A stretch of 64,000 bases of DNA from Struthio camelus (taxonomy: Eukaryota > Chordata > Aves > Struthioniformes > Struthionidae). This document shows positions 46,501 to 60,900 of this stretch, piece by piece (position 1 is the stretch's first letter; each line of letters opens with the position of its first letter). The DNA is taken from assembly GCF_040807025.1 (NCBI RefSeq), contig NC_090947.1, positions 310,001 to 374,000 on the forward strand, in the 5' to 3' direction. The notes beneath the pieces were generated by a model, which was not told the DNA's origin, searched no databases, and worked only from the letters and a program-made list of their open reading frames with translations. Made by a program: the position numbers and the translations under genes.

Positions 46501-49500
46501 CAGGTATTCAAAACTGGCTTTCTAAATCCTTATGTAGATGGCCAATTCAGAAAGCTGCTCTTTGGCGCTTGGCATCTGAAATGTTATATCCAATGACTGC
46601 ACAGCCTCCTTAATTTCACCTGTACTCTTCTTTTTCCATCTACTGATTCATAAAATTACTCTGACCTCATTTCTGCTTAACTGTTTATCTAGGGGCTGTT
46701 AAAAATCTTTCCCCTTTTAATGCGTGAGAGAAACTACATATTTCTAAAGGACAATTACTAACAACAACATATTTGAGAAGCTCAAGGCCCAAAGCGTGTG
46801 TGTCTGTCTCTCTCATTGGAAAAAAATTGAGAACAACATTAAAATATATTAAAAAAAATGTTATTGTGCTTTTTATAAAACACACTTTATAGAACCAGTT
46901 GGCTCGGCCAGCTTTCATTAGTGAGCATGAACCGGACTTTGGTTCACTAATTGCCTGCAAATAAAATTTACAATTACACACATACTCAATGTACGCACCA
47001 TCTATAGAATTCCTCACATATAAAAAAGTTGTGTGTTGGCACATCTGAAACTTGAGCAGTTTATTTTATTTATTAGCTCAAGTATCACCCAAAAATCCAG
47101 GGTGCTTTCCAATTTCTAGACCATACTTAATACTCTCAATTTTAGGCAAGTTATGGCATGCATACAATTTTTTTTTTCTATCTAGGGAAGAAACACATCT
47201 ATTAAAAAAATTAGATGTAAATCTGGTTAAATTACCTATATGAGATTAGTTTTAGTTGAGTACTGAACTACCACAGACAGGCCAGGACCCCAGCATGCCA
47301 TTATCCCTAGTCTGTGAAGTAGGGCTGTGTATTTAGAAGGCATATTATCCCCCTCAAAGCTTCCAGTTTTATACCTTTCATTGAAAGAAGCCCAGGTCTC
47401 ATATAAAGTGAGACAAACATGATAATAATGCTGATTTGAGAGCTTTCAAAACAACAACAAAAAAAAACATGCACCAATTTTATCAGTTTTCCTTGGGCTT
47501 TAAGATGGAGTTTTTATTTGAGGAACTCTACCTTCATCTAATTCCACATAGACCCAAGCTACTTTTCAACAGGCAAAACCTGAATCACATGAAAGCTGAA
47601 ATAGCATTGCTTGAAATATTTAAGATGCTTATCAATAAGAAGCTCTGTATTTAATTTAGTACTGCCCCTCCATAGTAGGAAGGAAACAAGTTTCTTAACA
47701 CTGATCCTCCATATTACAGGCATCTCAATTGGTCAATTAGTATGAAAAGGAGAAACTATCGTAATTCCCATTCCTCACCACAAGCACACAAAAAGGTCTT
47801 CTGGGCTTATTTAACCTGGTGAAGAACAAAGCATGTAAAGGAGCTGCAGCTCCATTTGTTAGAAGCTCCATTCATTACAAGCAAATTACATACAGCTGAA
47901 TATGATTTCCTATAAAGTTCTCAGATAGGCTGTGGTTAAATGAAGGAATAAACAGTTGAATCTCACCTGTAGGCAAATTGCTACATTGACCCTGCACCCA
48001 AACGTAGTGCTCACTGCACGAGCAGAGAGGCCCAAGTCTTTGAACAATTTGGAGAAAGACTGTGTTAGCGTAATCCTTGGTCTCTCCTCTGCAACCACCA
48101 TGCACGTTCGCACACAGGACAGGTTAACTCCTTTCATCTGTTTGAGAGATTTGGTAAAGACAACGACACGTTTCAAAACGTAACGTTTCAGAAAACTTCT
48201 AGCTCATTTGAATTTGAGGGACAGCCTGACTTTAAAAATATGAGAACAACTGACTCCTGGAGGAAGGCTCTCAGGAAATAGAACGGATAGATAAAAACAT
48301 TAAAAAAAAGTGAACATCACCACCTCCGCCACTGTTTTTCTTGTGGTCAAGATACAGCAACAAGTCTGCCTAGAAAAAAGGCTACGCCATCAGGCAGGTG
48401 AACAAATCCGATGCGTGACCAAGGAACATTATCTGTAACTCGTGGATGTCTACATATCAAGTTGGCTCATAAATACTCTCCCCTCAAGGCCCTGACCCCT
48501 GGACTATCCCCGCTGTACAGATATCGGTCATTCCCTGCTCCCACCTAGAGAGAGACAACTCTCCCCTTTGAAACGAAATCTGAGTACAGTTAACAGCATA
48601 GTTTGTTTCGGTGTCTGTTCCGGTTAAACAGTATCAACCCGGACCGCACACTGGCTCCATCCATCCAGCACAACCCTCTAGTACTGCGCCAAGAGGCTTC
48701 GCGCTCTTATGGCAGAGTCTGATGGACCGTTTACATCACGTAGCACTCTGGTGGGCTGCAACACAGCCCGTCATTGTTTGGAGCTGAAAAAAACCAACAA
48801 ACAATTGTCTCAAGGCCAGGCAGGCAATCACACGAAGCTCACGGGAGAGTTGCTCGCGCCAAGTGCCTACGCGATTTGGATACAGGCAGAGCGCTCGAGA
48901 GGACATTAGCTCTCAGCAGCTTGAATATGAGCTTGCAGCAAGCGGCTCAGGGCCAGGATTCACTTTACAGGGAGGTCCAGGAGGACAGAGGAATAGGCTT
49001 TGTCTATACGGAGAATAAGCACACTGTAGCCTGATTGCTGCACACAGGCAGCTGCCAAACATTCCCAGCTAAAGCGCTGAGCAGCTTAGTTACTAAAGCC
49101 ATGGGAACTCTCCTGCTATTGAGATAGGAGTGCCTCTTCAAATAAATTAAGCTTCAGTTAAGAAATTTCCCTCAAAATAAAAAAGATGTAGAAGTGTGTA
49201 ATTATTACTGTTAGTGAACCCAATTATTTTGGTTTACAGAATTTGCTTTTCTTCCATATACTCTCTATAGGAAACAAATTCAAAAGTAAGGCAGACATCT
49301 ACTTCTGATGATGCAAAATTGCTAGGATTAATCGATAACTCTCCAGTTTCACCATACACTAAGACTTACAGCTTTGGACTTTGGCATGTGTACCAACGGG
49401 CAATAAGTCAGCTTGAGAATTCAGCATTTTTGGTGTGAGGAAGTCTGAAAGCAGGGGACACTTGCCAGGTTTGGGGAGTTGGTTTTGTTTTAGGGTTCCT

Positions 49501-52500
49501 TTTTTTGTTTGTTTCAGAGAAGTAAAAGTTTTTAGGCTTGCTAAGTATTTTGCCCCACATTTTCAGAAATATTTATCAGTGTGTGAGGCAGTGCAAATAA
49601 GCCAAGCTGAAAACAAAACTTCTTTCAGAAATGCTGGAGCTGAAACTTCCAAGCACACTCAACATTTGCCAGAAGCAAAACCGAAAGGCTTTCAAAGAAA
49701 GAGTTAGGAGTTTTTCTTATAAAAGCTAAAATGAAATAATTTTGCAAGAATGCATTATGTGTCACATAGATAAAGATACATGATATGATATATTGTAGGA
49801 TTACAGGTCAGTATGTTAACAAAAAAAAAAAAAAAAATCAAGTTCTCCTACCCGCAGCATGTCAGTCTGTGTTCCAAGCCCTTTGGTGCACATCTCCATC
49901 ACTGAGTAAGAGCAGAAAGTGACCCGTACTTTATACTGACTTACGGCAGACAACCACAGAGACACGTTGCTCTCCAGTTCAAGAGGAGGGACTAGAATAG
50001 ACTGATGACCTGAATATACGCTAGAGAGGGGAAGAAAGAGAAACCAAAAAAAAAAAAAATATTCAAGCCTGCGTAAAGAAGCCCAAAGTTACAGAAAGTC
50101 AAAACGAAGCAAAGGAATACAGAAAGCCTGGGAGCTGGTTATCTATTCGAATTTCAACTTATCTGCTCCATAAAAAGCAAGTATCTCACTGAGGTTTCAA
50201 ACTGATTAGTTGGGTAAAAGCTACAGGTTAAAGTTAAAGCCACAAACGTAAAGGCAAGTATATACGTGCCCCTCAGTAAACTGTGTTGAATTTACCCAAC
50301 GCCTTGAATTTTAGGCAGGTCTTCGGTTTCAAACAAACTGTGCCAAGAGGAGGGAAGCAAACGTTTGTGCCACCCCGTAAAACTCTGCCTTTTACACAAA
50401 GCCTCCTTCCCGTGATCTGCTTCCCTTGGCAGGCTGTGCCTCCCAGCCTACTCTTGGTCGAAGAAGGGCACTTCACAAGGCCAGCTGATGCAAGTCCAAA
50501 CTAAAGAGCAGAACAACAAGTCTGTCTGGCCGCACGGTCAATCACTGACAACCTTACAGGGAATTAACACTGGTATAGTATTTAAATGGAACATACATAA
50601 TTTAATCATAAGGAAAAACAACTGCTCCGTCTAGTTTTAAAGTAACTGTGGATTAGCTCTGAAGTGTCAGCGGGCTGATTTTCCTCTACACCTTGTGTCT
50701 AGATCACACGCAGCAAGTTTCATTCCCTTTTACTCATAGCATCGCCTTTCACTTTTCTGCCAAGTGAAATCTAAGATGTCTTTTAGTTCATGAATGATAG
50801 TCTAAGAAGCGAAGCTAGAAAACGATAAAGTGGCTACTATAAAGAGAACTTCTGACACTAAAGACTTACAGTATTTTTGAGACAGTATTAAAGTTGATAA
50901 TTAAGCTTTGCGAGTAAGTTTAGTGAAAGTGCACCTTTTCCTTGGAGTTAAACAAATCTTAATATTGCAAATCTATATCTCATCATTCAAGTTTTCACTG
51001 CAATTTTTCTAGCCTTTGCTATAGGTCTGCCAGTTTTTGAACAGTGTTTATGCAAAATATTTGACCTACACAAGTTAACGTGAGTGGAGAGAAAGTCAAA
51101 TTCAGAATCACACCGTCTTTTTATTTTTTAAAATATAATGAATGACCAAGTAGTCTTAAATTATCAAAATTTTTTTAGATCAGTTATTATCAAAAAATCA
51201 GAGTGACAAAGCCCTCTGTAAAACTAGGCTTGGCTAAACCAGCTCATCTTGCAAGACTAATAGCATCTCTGATTGCTTTCAACCGCATCACGCTTGCTGC
51301 CATTTCTCCTGACTAAAGTTGATGTGTTTGTAGCTGGCGCGACTACTTTTTTTAGCTGCTGAATAGATTAAAAAAAACATTCTGTAATAAAGTCTTTCAT
51401 GCAAAATTGGTGCTCCGTAAATCAAAAACAAAGCAATACCCTAGATTATAAAAATTTGACTTTATATTAACTCTTTGATAGAAAGCCTGAAATGCAACTC
51501 CCCTCCCTAAAAATATTTAAAAAAACCCAAAACAAAGAACAAACAGTTTTAGATTTTAACTCTTCTATCACTGATGTTTCTTTTTCCCTCCACCCTGCCT
51601 CGCTTTACTGATGTTATAAATTATCAAACATTACCAAAGTTAACTTTTTGTCTTCTTTCAACATACTTGCTTCTCGGTTTGGGGGACTAGAGAGGCAAGG
51701 TTAACTACAGTGAACTTAATTTTAATGAACTTTGTTATCTGTTTATAAGATAACCTTTCGTATTTAGTTTCTGCATTTTTAAATCAATATCTAAAACACA
51801 CCATTTTTTTCCATATTGGACACATTTCATATGCTTTAATCACTCTCAAGATTTAAAAGGCAAAAACAATTTCACAGCTGTGCAAGATGTGCTGCATTAT
51901 AGCAGTTTATCTGACTGAATCCAGGAAACTCACTCATTTTCAGAAACATTAAATCGCTTGCTTTAGCAATATTTATTAGCGCACAAGAATAAAGTGTCTG
52001 TAACAAAGTTAATTGGGGCTACCTGGACAGTCTAATTCACTGCTGTTCACTTGGTTTCTAGAGAAGGGAAGGCTATGCTGGGGACATACGAGACAACCTA
52101 ACGTTTAAGTAACATACCTGCACAGGCACCACAGTGCAAATCCCAAGCCACAATAAGGGTCAAGGCAGATGGCAATCTGACGTGAAGGGTAGAGCTCACA
52201 CTGTAGTTTTATCGAGCGACATAAGGCACTTGTAGCTGCATGTGACATCTGTAAGAGAAAAAACAGGCTCTTTCAAGAACAATTTTAAAAAAGAGTTTCA
52301 GATTTAACAACTGAGGAAAATATTTATTATAGGTATGTTATAGATATATATTATAGATAATATATTATTATTATAGCAACGGGTAATGATTTTTAAGTGC
52401 TTTTGAAACAGGAAAGGGTTAACAGTCCAAAGTTGCATAGGTACTTTTCAGGCTAGCGGAATACGACATGTCCGTTGTCACGCAACATCTTTAATAACTC

Positions 52501-54873
52501 ACAACAGAAAACATTCATGAACTTTAGCATACCGTCCCTTCAGTTCCCTCAATGTTCAGATATAAGACTGAATACTTCCAAAAATGCATCAGTTTCAAGG
52601 AAATTTTAATGTCATGCAAACTTGAAAATAAGCCTTTCGAACAGTAAGATGTGTCTTTTACCATTTTTATATTTTTTCCCTATGGCAGGATGGAATAAAT
52701 ACAGAATATACCTATACAGGAGGAAATGAAATATATTGATATCTGTTCTATTACTCTACCTTTACTCCTGCTAATATACCAGTAGTTGACACACTGAAGT
52801 CCAAGTATGCCAACATATCCGGAGATGGAGGTCTAAAAATATTAGCCAGCTTCTTTTTAGGCATATCATCTATTTAAAATAGGTAACAAAAAAGGATATA
52901 TTATTATTATTATTTTGGAGTAAGAGCACAACAATATCTTCACAGCATTAACACAGGGTATTTTCTATAGTTTATGGACAGATACACTGATGCAACACAA
53001 GAAATACCCATCCAGTTAGTCAAGTATGATGTAACAAGATAAATAATTCAGTCTCCAAGCTATTTATAATTTTTCTTAGAGAGCGGGTAACCATTTTGTA
53101 CCTGTATCCAAAATTGTGGGCCATGTTTTAATATCTACAGCTGTTGCAGCTTCCTTGGACTTCAGCAGTTTCATTATCGCTTGTGTGGTAAGTATACATG
53201 CAGATTTACTGACCTGTAAAAAGGCAGCATTAGAAATATTTATAAAACCAAGAAATGCACATTCCTGTGATTCCGTATCCATCCCAAGCAGATAAACAGT
53301 AAGCTAGGTATAAAGAAATAACACTGAAAATAAAGCAAATAAATTACAACAATAGAAAGAACATTTTAAACCTGCTTAAAAAAAAAAAAAAAAAGTATTT
53401 GACTCAGTCATGGCACACTAATTATTTTTTAAGCTTATTTTGCCTTAACTGAGGCCAAGCAATTCATCAGGCAGTGTTCCTAGCCGCATTGACCTCCTAC
53501 AACCACCACAAGCATTAAAAAAAAGGAAAGTCTTGCACATACCTCTACAATCATTTTGACAGTGGGCAGAGTGGTAGCAAGATTCTGTGGATGAGGGGGG
53601 CGAACAGTGATAGGTACACAACCAGCATATAAGCAGCCGTAGAAAGTTGCTATTAAGTCTACTCCTGTAAAGGACATTTGTTAAATTAAAGCAATGTTAT
53701 TGTAACAAAAGGCCTGACCCTTTCATGAAAACTCTAAACATGCACAGAGAAATTTTAATAAAACGTAAGGGTTTCTTGGTCGCGAAGGTCTTTTCCAACT
53801 AATGGGCTGTTCTTGGTCGTGCCCGGTTCTATAAGGTTACGGTATTACACATTTGAGAGTTAGCAGGCATTATTCAAACCCTTCAAATTTGTAGAATATA
53901 TCTGCATGGACAGCAGAACAAAAAAAATTTACAAAAATAGAAAATCTCAAGGTATTGCAGGTCATGAAGACGACAGATTAGATCCTCTTTAAAAAGTATG
54001 CATTTGTTTTTCACAATTATCACCACGAAACATGCAATTATCCTACTTCCATAGGGTATTACTTCTTTCCTGTTGCACACTGGTAAACACACACTAGGAA
54101 TATACAAGCCTGAGGTCCAAATTTCACTTCTAGCAATAGCTATTCAGGACGTTCAGGACTTCCTAATGCAATTTTCCACGGGTATGGATGCAGTTTTATT
54201 CCCTTTTCTGAGGCTGAAAATCCAGAATCTTTCAGGTAGTTTAAATCAAACTACTTTTTTGTAACTGTCCAGACATCTGGAAGGGTTAGATGAAATGTGT
54301 TTGCTAAATTTAGTTTGTCATTTGGAGAAGCAGCTTGTTAACAAAATGACAAAGAGGAAGCCTCTCCTCTGAAACAGTAGGTCACTGCTGTACGCGACCA
54401 TATTAAACGGACATTTGAACGCTCTACTTCGGCAACCTTTACGCCTCTTTTCCTGCGACGCCTAACTTAAATGGTTCCTGCTGTCTGTACGGCCGCCTTA
54501 CCTGGGGGATAAACCAGGGCTACGTGGTCACCAACATTCAGTCGTCCTTTCTCCATCAGGGCCACTGCCACTCTCTCTGCTCTCTTGTGCAACTGTACGC
54601 ACGATGCGGTGCTAGCTACGGTGCCCTGCACAGAACAGAAGCGGCTTGGGAAAACTTTGCGGAGAACATTTTGAAACCCAGGAACATACTTGCTGCTGTG
54701 GTGCAATATTTCACGGTAGTTATTTTTAACAATAGGCCAAACAGATTTAAAGACGCAAAGTATGCTCAGTGTTTCAGAAACCGTGCCGATGGTACCAGAA
54801 CTTTTAGCTAGAGAATTTTGTATGCACAATTTCAAACTTCAGACAGTGAAGCAGTTTCTAAATGTACTCGGTA

Positions 54874-54910
<37 letters not shown>

Positions 54911-57900
54911 ATACCTTACAAATTTTGACGTTTGCAATGCCAGTATGAAAACACGGTAGCAAACGTACAATTTTTTTTAGCAGCAAGTGAAGCTGAATAC
55001 CTTAAAAATTTATCTCTAAATCTTCCAGGCAATAAAGGATTATGGCATTACTCTGCCAAACATAGCCAAATCTCTAGATGCCTTTGCAAGCAGAATTCTT
55101 AAAAGCCTGATGTCCTTGGTACAGATATTCTATTAAAAGGTCAAAGAGGCAATCTGAGCTCTGACTGGTACGCACTGTGACTTCTGCCTCTCTGCCTTCT
55201 CTTGCAGAGAGAGGATTTCCCACAATTATGCATTCATAAAGTCTCCATATGGAAGCAGCTGTGTCTGTTTTTTTTTTCTTAAGCAGTTGCACAAAAAAAG
55301 TCATGGAGAGTACAAAAAGCTTAATCCTATTTTTCATGTGAAGACAGAAAAGATCCTTTTGCTATCCAATCTAAGAAGTGATGCCACAGCCTGAACGTAC
55401 CCGTTTCCTCAACGAGCTGATTCAAGGAAAATTGGTGGGACAACCACCTCGAGAGACGGAAACGAACGTTCACAGAGACTGAATCAGCCCTCCTGTTGTA
55501 CCCACAGGGCTGCTACAGCAAATGCCCGTCATATAAGTATTCAGTTTTAAGTCCAAGATGAACTGCCACATGAAATCCTCAGCCCAGGCTTTCAGCTCTC
55601 GGATCCAAGGCCTAGTGTGGTGTAGAATGGCTCTGGCACCCTGGCTCAGTTTTACTAGGAAAATTGTTGTTGGCAGTGTGAAAAAGTCTGTGAGCTAAAG
55701 CCACGTACAACAAGAACAGTAAGAACAGAAGTGCACTTGTTGAGATAGGAATGGTTAGCAGCTCAAGGATCCAGAAGAAAAATACTGACATGAAAAGGTC
55801 ATGTCGCCCTAAAGAAGAAAAAAGAAAGAAAAAAAGAGTAGAGAATGTGATGACATCAACTCAGCAACATCAAGGGTCAGCCTGGTCCAGGAAGCAGTAA
55901 GAGCTGACACTTCCCCATCAGAATGACGCCTGCTTGGCCATCAAAAGACTCATGAGGTTTCTCATGGAGAGTGGCATATCAATGTTTTTGCATCACAGCT
56001 TGCTAGTCCCAGCAAGTAATGGCATGTGCTAGCCAATAGGTAATTGCTTTGTGTTTGAGCTGTACACCTCCTTTTTGCAGAGTCTCTTTCTGAAGGGTAA
56101 AAGTTGCCTGAACAAAGTGACCTAGAAAGGGAATTCTTTATTCTTCATGCTAGAAAACACCCTCTCTAAAGACTCTCTTCTCTGAGAGAAGAATAAACCA
56201 ATTCTTTGGCTTTTAACAATAACCATACTGACGCAGTTTCTTCTGCTAAAGCAGAGTCTCATGAGAAAAGTCAAAACTTTGAACCATGCCCTAAACCATT
56301 CTGGCTTTCCGAATTACAGGGACACACAAAAGCAAAGCTTAAGCCATCCTTCAGTTCCTGAGGACTGCTGCTGCCCGTTCCTAAAGGACATTCAGTATTT
56401 CATATGTCTGGGATATAAGCACAGCACAGTGCACACCTAGTTTGTTACTGGGCTGTTATCATCACTGGAAGGGAAGTTATTGAGTACAGGCTCAAATCAA
56501 AATTGACTCCAGGAGACCAACTTTGCCTCCTAGGAAAGAAAGGAGGGTAGAATGAAGGGAAGGAAAAAAACCAAAACCTGCCAACCTGCCAGAACAACAG
56601 CAGAAGAATCTAAAACAGTTGAATATTCTGAAAGGTGCACAACAGTACTGCTCCTTAAGCCCAGGAAGGCTGTGAAGCACTGAGGAACATACAGAACTGC
56701 ACTACTTTTTATGCCCTTTTATGAAGGGTCAGATGCACAGGGTATGTATAGACTCCAGAACTACCAATAGTCAAGTGCAGAACAGAACGGCTGTGAGCAA
56801 ACATGATCTGCTCACAAACAAGACAGACACCTTGTCATACATCATAAGGGTTCAGACAGCCCTTGAACAAGATAGGCATATAGAGCCCATGCGACTCCTA
56901 TACACCCCGGAGCATTTACTTGTTCACGTGTGAGTGACTGTAAGAGCCGTCCTTTCAGGACGGAGCCTAGCAGAGGAGAAGGCATCAGCTTCTCCAGAGC
57001 GGTGTGCAATGGCCCTGAAAAACAAGACTCCAGAGCAGCCCTGAGTCCTACCTACACCCTAAATCTTCTAATGAGAAAACCCGCCAAGTCTGTCTTCCTC
57101 CTAGTCTTGTGCTCAGCGACAAAGGCAGAATTGTGGTTTCCATTACTATGACAAAATGTTAGGTATCTGCAGGAAATGCAACTGCTGCAGTTTTTTAAAG
57201 CCATGCAGAACGCCTACTAAAATTCCAGATATGGAATAAAAATTTAATTGCTTGCTAACTAGCAATAATTGTCTGCTTCAAAACCACGATGTTCCTCATT
57301 GTCATCAAAATCCAACACATTTTAGGGAAAAGCCTTCTATTTATTACTTTCTTCGAATCCAATCATCTACTGATCTCAAAATAAGACCTAAAGTGCATCT
57401 CACCTTGGAATTTAACAACAGGAAGAGAGGATGATCTGGAGTTGTCTGGGCTCGCCACTGAAGAACGTCCGCTAAATACAGGAACTTAAACAGAAAGAAA
57501 GAACAAAAACACACTCAGATTCACTCAAAATGCATCACGCTCAGTTTCACCAGAATACCATAACTGCCCTTGCCTCATCTTCAACAGGCCGATTCAAATA
57601 TTCAATATTACCAGGAAGTTAGTGTTACCTTTCTTGCTTGGTCATTATCTTCCAACTGGGTAACATCTCTCCCTGAGGCTTGTGCAATTCTCTTTCCTGC
57701 AACAAGGTTTCCTACTATCATTGAGGCAGGACCAACATCTGCATTTTAAAAAACAGCACCAAATGAGAAAACAAAAAACAATCCAAGGAACATACAATAA
57801 TCGATAGTTCAGCCTGTAGTTTACTATAACACCACATGCAACCGAGATCTGAAAAAAATAAAAAGCTAAAATCCAAAGTCATATCTCATGGAACAAGGGA

Positions 57901-60900
57901 GAGCGGATAATAATAAAGTACACTAAAATAGTCAATTATTGATTCAGGTCTGTCTGTACTTCCATGCATTACATCAGTTATGGCATGTCTTTGGATTGCT
58001 CTTTATAAGATGGCCAGTACAGGAACTATTTCAAATACAGCTATGGAAGCATGAAATTGGTACACGCTGGCTGTCCTTGCACTTATCTAGGATTCCAGTG
58101 AGGCTTTAAAGCCCTTGTTGAGCCCTGTGCTGCGGTGACTATACCGTTAGCTCTGCCAGCTTAGGAGGCTTAAAGCTGTCCGACACACACAGCACTGAGC
58201 TGCCAGGGTGCCTCCGGATCACGCTCCACGTATGCCTTCAGGAACAGACGCGCAGAACTAAGCAACACGGTCTCATTTACTCACCCGGCTGTTTCTGTCG
58301 AGGCTTGGGCAGGTTAGTAACACAAGTATGTGGACACATTAATACATTACAAGGGTGCAGAGCACCTTCTAAAAACCGCTGCTTGGTTTCTGAAATATGA
58401 ATTCCTCCAAGTGGAGCCTTTGGCAAAGTGTTGGCTGGCACCAAGGCAAGACAGTAGACGCCCACTTGGTGGATGCTATCAATTGCCTTGATAGAAAGAA
58501 AAGAAATATGTTCTGCATTATAACCTGGGATGTAGCTAAAGCAAGAATTTGAATTCAAGTCATTTAATAACATTAAAATTTTTACTTGCACCACAATTTG
58601 CAAATAAAGGGTCCAATTCTGCACTCACTGAACTCATAGAAGTTGTGCCATGACTTCAATGGGAGCAGGAGCAGACCCAGGACTTTGCTTGTGCACTCTA
58701 TCAAGGGGATGCCACCTGCACATCAGGGATTAGGAAAGTCTCTTAAAAGTGGGCAAAAAGTGCAGAGAGATTTTTAAAAAGCCAAAATTATATCACAGCA
58801 AATTTAGTATGCATGGCACAATCACAAAAGCGCAGTAGAACATAAAACCACAAAAATAGGGAGGAAAACATTTTGTTGCCTAAAACCTAGTGTCTATTTC
58901 AGCTAGGACACTTCTAAAAACAGAATTCAAGTAATTTTTTTCCTTGTGAAAGGCAGCATTTCTATTACCAGGTATAATCACTGAAGTTTATAAAACCAAA
59001 ATTAAATAAAAATCATTATTATACAATTGTCTCCTGCTTAAGAGGCATCTCCCCTTATATTGCTCTCTCTAATCCTCCCTTCAATAACCCCCTTATCTGA
59101 TTCTTCTCCCATAGTTGCTCTCTCACTTCTTACTTCCGTAGAACTGATTAATTCTGAAATCCTCAAATATTACTGGGGAAAGTTACTCAAAGAAGCTGTT
59201 ATTGTTAATAGTAGTCAGAAGAAAGAAAATACTCCTCCACTACTTAAAATGCAGCTGCCAGAATACTTCCCCCGCTACCAAAGAAACACTAGAATGCAAT
59301 CAAGGGAAAAGGGTTTCAACGCTTACTTTTAGGAAATCAAAAATAAGGAAGTTGGTGATACAAAAATATTTTTTGGGTAGGTTTCTATAATTGGCACAAT
59401 ATTCCCTGAGAAGTTTCAGATACTTAACTCTCCCAAGCAGTATGAAAGCAGCAGAAATTCATATTATTAAAAAACAAACAAACCAACCAAAAACTCCAAA
59501 CTATCATCTTTAGGAATTTAAGAATTCTAGTAATATGAAGTCAAAAACATTTTGAAAGAGAATCTTACTTTTTTTTTTTTTTTTTAAATAAACTTTGCTT
59601 AACTGTCAGCCCTGAAATACTTTCAGAAGTTAGCTCATTACAGTTGTTTGCAGTTATACTGAGAGTTTATTCTTATGGAAAAAAGATGCTCTAAGATTCT
59701 CATTTCGTACTTTAGCCTCATTCACCTGAAAAGAGAGAAAGGACAGATCTGACTACCTGTAGAACCCTGCTCATCCACTGAAAACTATCCTCCTCTGACG
59801 CATCGGGGCGCTGCTCTGCCACAAGCACTATTCGATCATCATGCAAAACGGTCACAGAAAACACTGCTATCCTAAAACACAAAGGACAGAAGAATGATAG
59901 GATGCAACATATGATGAACATAGCATGGCTTATTATAATGTGGAAATGACTGAACCCTTCAGTGGTACTATGTTTCAACAGATGCAAGCATTATTCATGC
60001 CAGATTGTCACAGAGTCATGGACAAATTTAGGACAAATGTAGGTGCATTACTGTTATTTATTTCTTTTAGAGTCAAGTGAATTTGCAGTCACTAATGCAG
60101 TATGTGCTTAACACAGGCAGGTCCCACACATGCAGGGACTGTGCAAACCTCTCCTATATAACTCCATCATGCACACTAAACTTGCTGCACCTACCTACCA
60201 CCTCTCTCCTGAAAGGAGGTAAGAGCGCTGTGCCATATTACTGGAGATCATATCTAGCAATACTTGCACTGACAAGTACTCCCCTTGGTAAATCGAATTA
60301 GTTTTCAGTCTACATCTTCCAGGATAAAATATTAATAATGCCTCCATCAAGTATGGGCCAATATTTGTGTGATATGTAAACTGCAGAAGCGATTAAAAAA
60401 GAGGAAAGCTTGACTTTTAAAGTCTGTAATAGCTCCTTGTGTCACTGCCACAGCCTCAGAAGAAAAAACCACACCTGAACTGAATGACCCTCAGCTGAAG
60501 AGCAGTAAGGGTGGCAATACAACAGTGTCTTTGAAAGTCCTTCTGAAGTCTCAAAACAATCCTAGTTTGTTCTTTAGGACATGCTGCAAAGTTGTTCTCT
60601 TAGGCCATTCTGCATAGAAGGACTCACGTGGGCAAAGGGACTTGTGTGTTATACTCTGTAGCAAGCTTCGTTTGACTGTCTTGAGAAAAGTTTTGAAAAA
60701 TGTTTTAAAAATGCATTTAAAGATCTATGTTTACACTATATGAAAGAAATATGCACAAATCAGGTTGTTAGTTTTTTACTTCTGGGTTAGCATTGACCGC
60801 AGAGTTTTTTTTTTTTTTTAAATGGCATACTACAACCTTATGCCACCTTTCCTGTAAAATACACATGTAAAAATTCACATGCAAAGCTTGCACAGTCTGA

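Noticed and set aside
53755-53845. Possible short CR1 scrap (GAAGGTCTTTTCCAACTAATGG)
   Set aside because: Only a few dozen bases resemble the CR1 3' end and the terminal repeat is missing; too weak to annotate.
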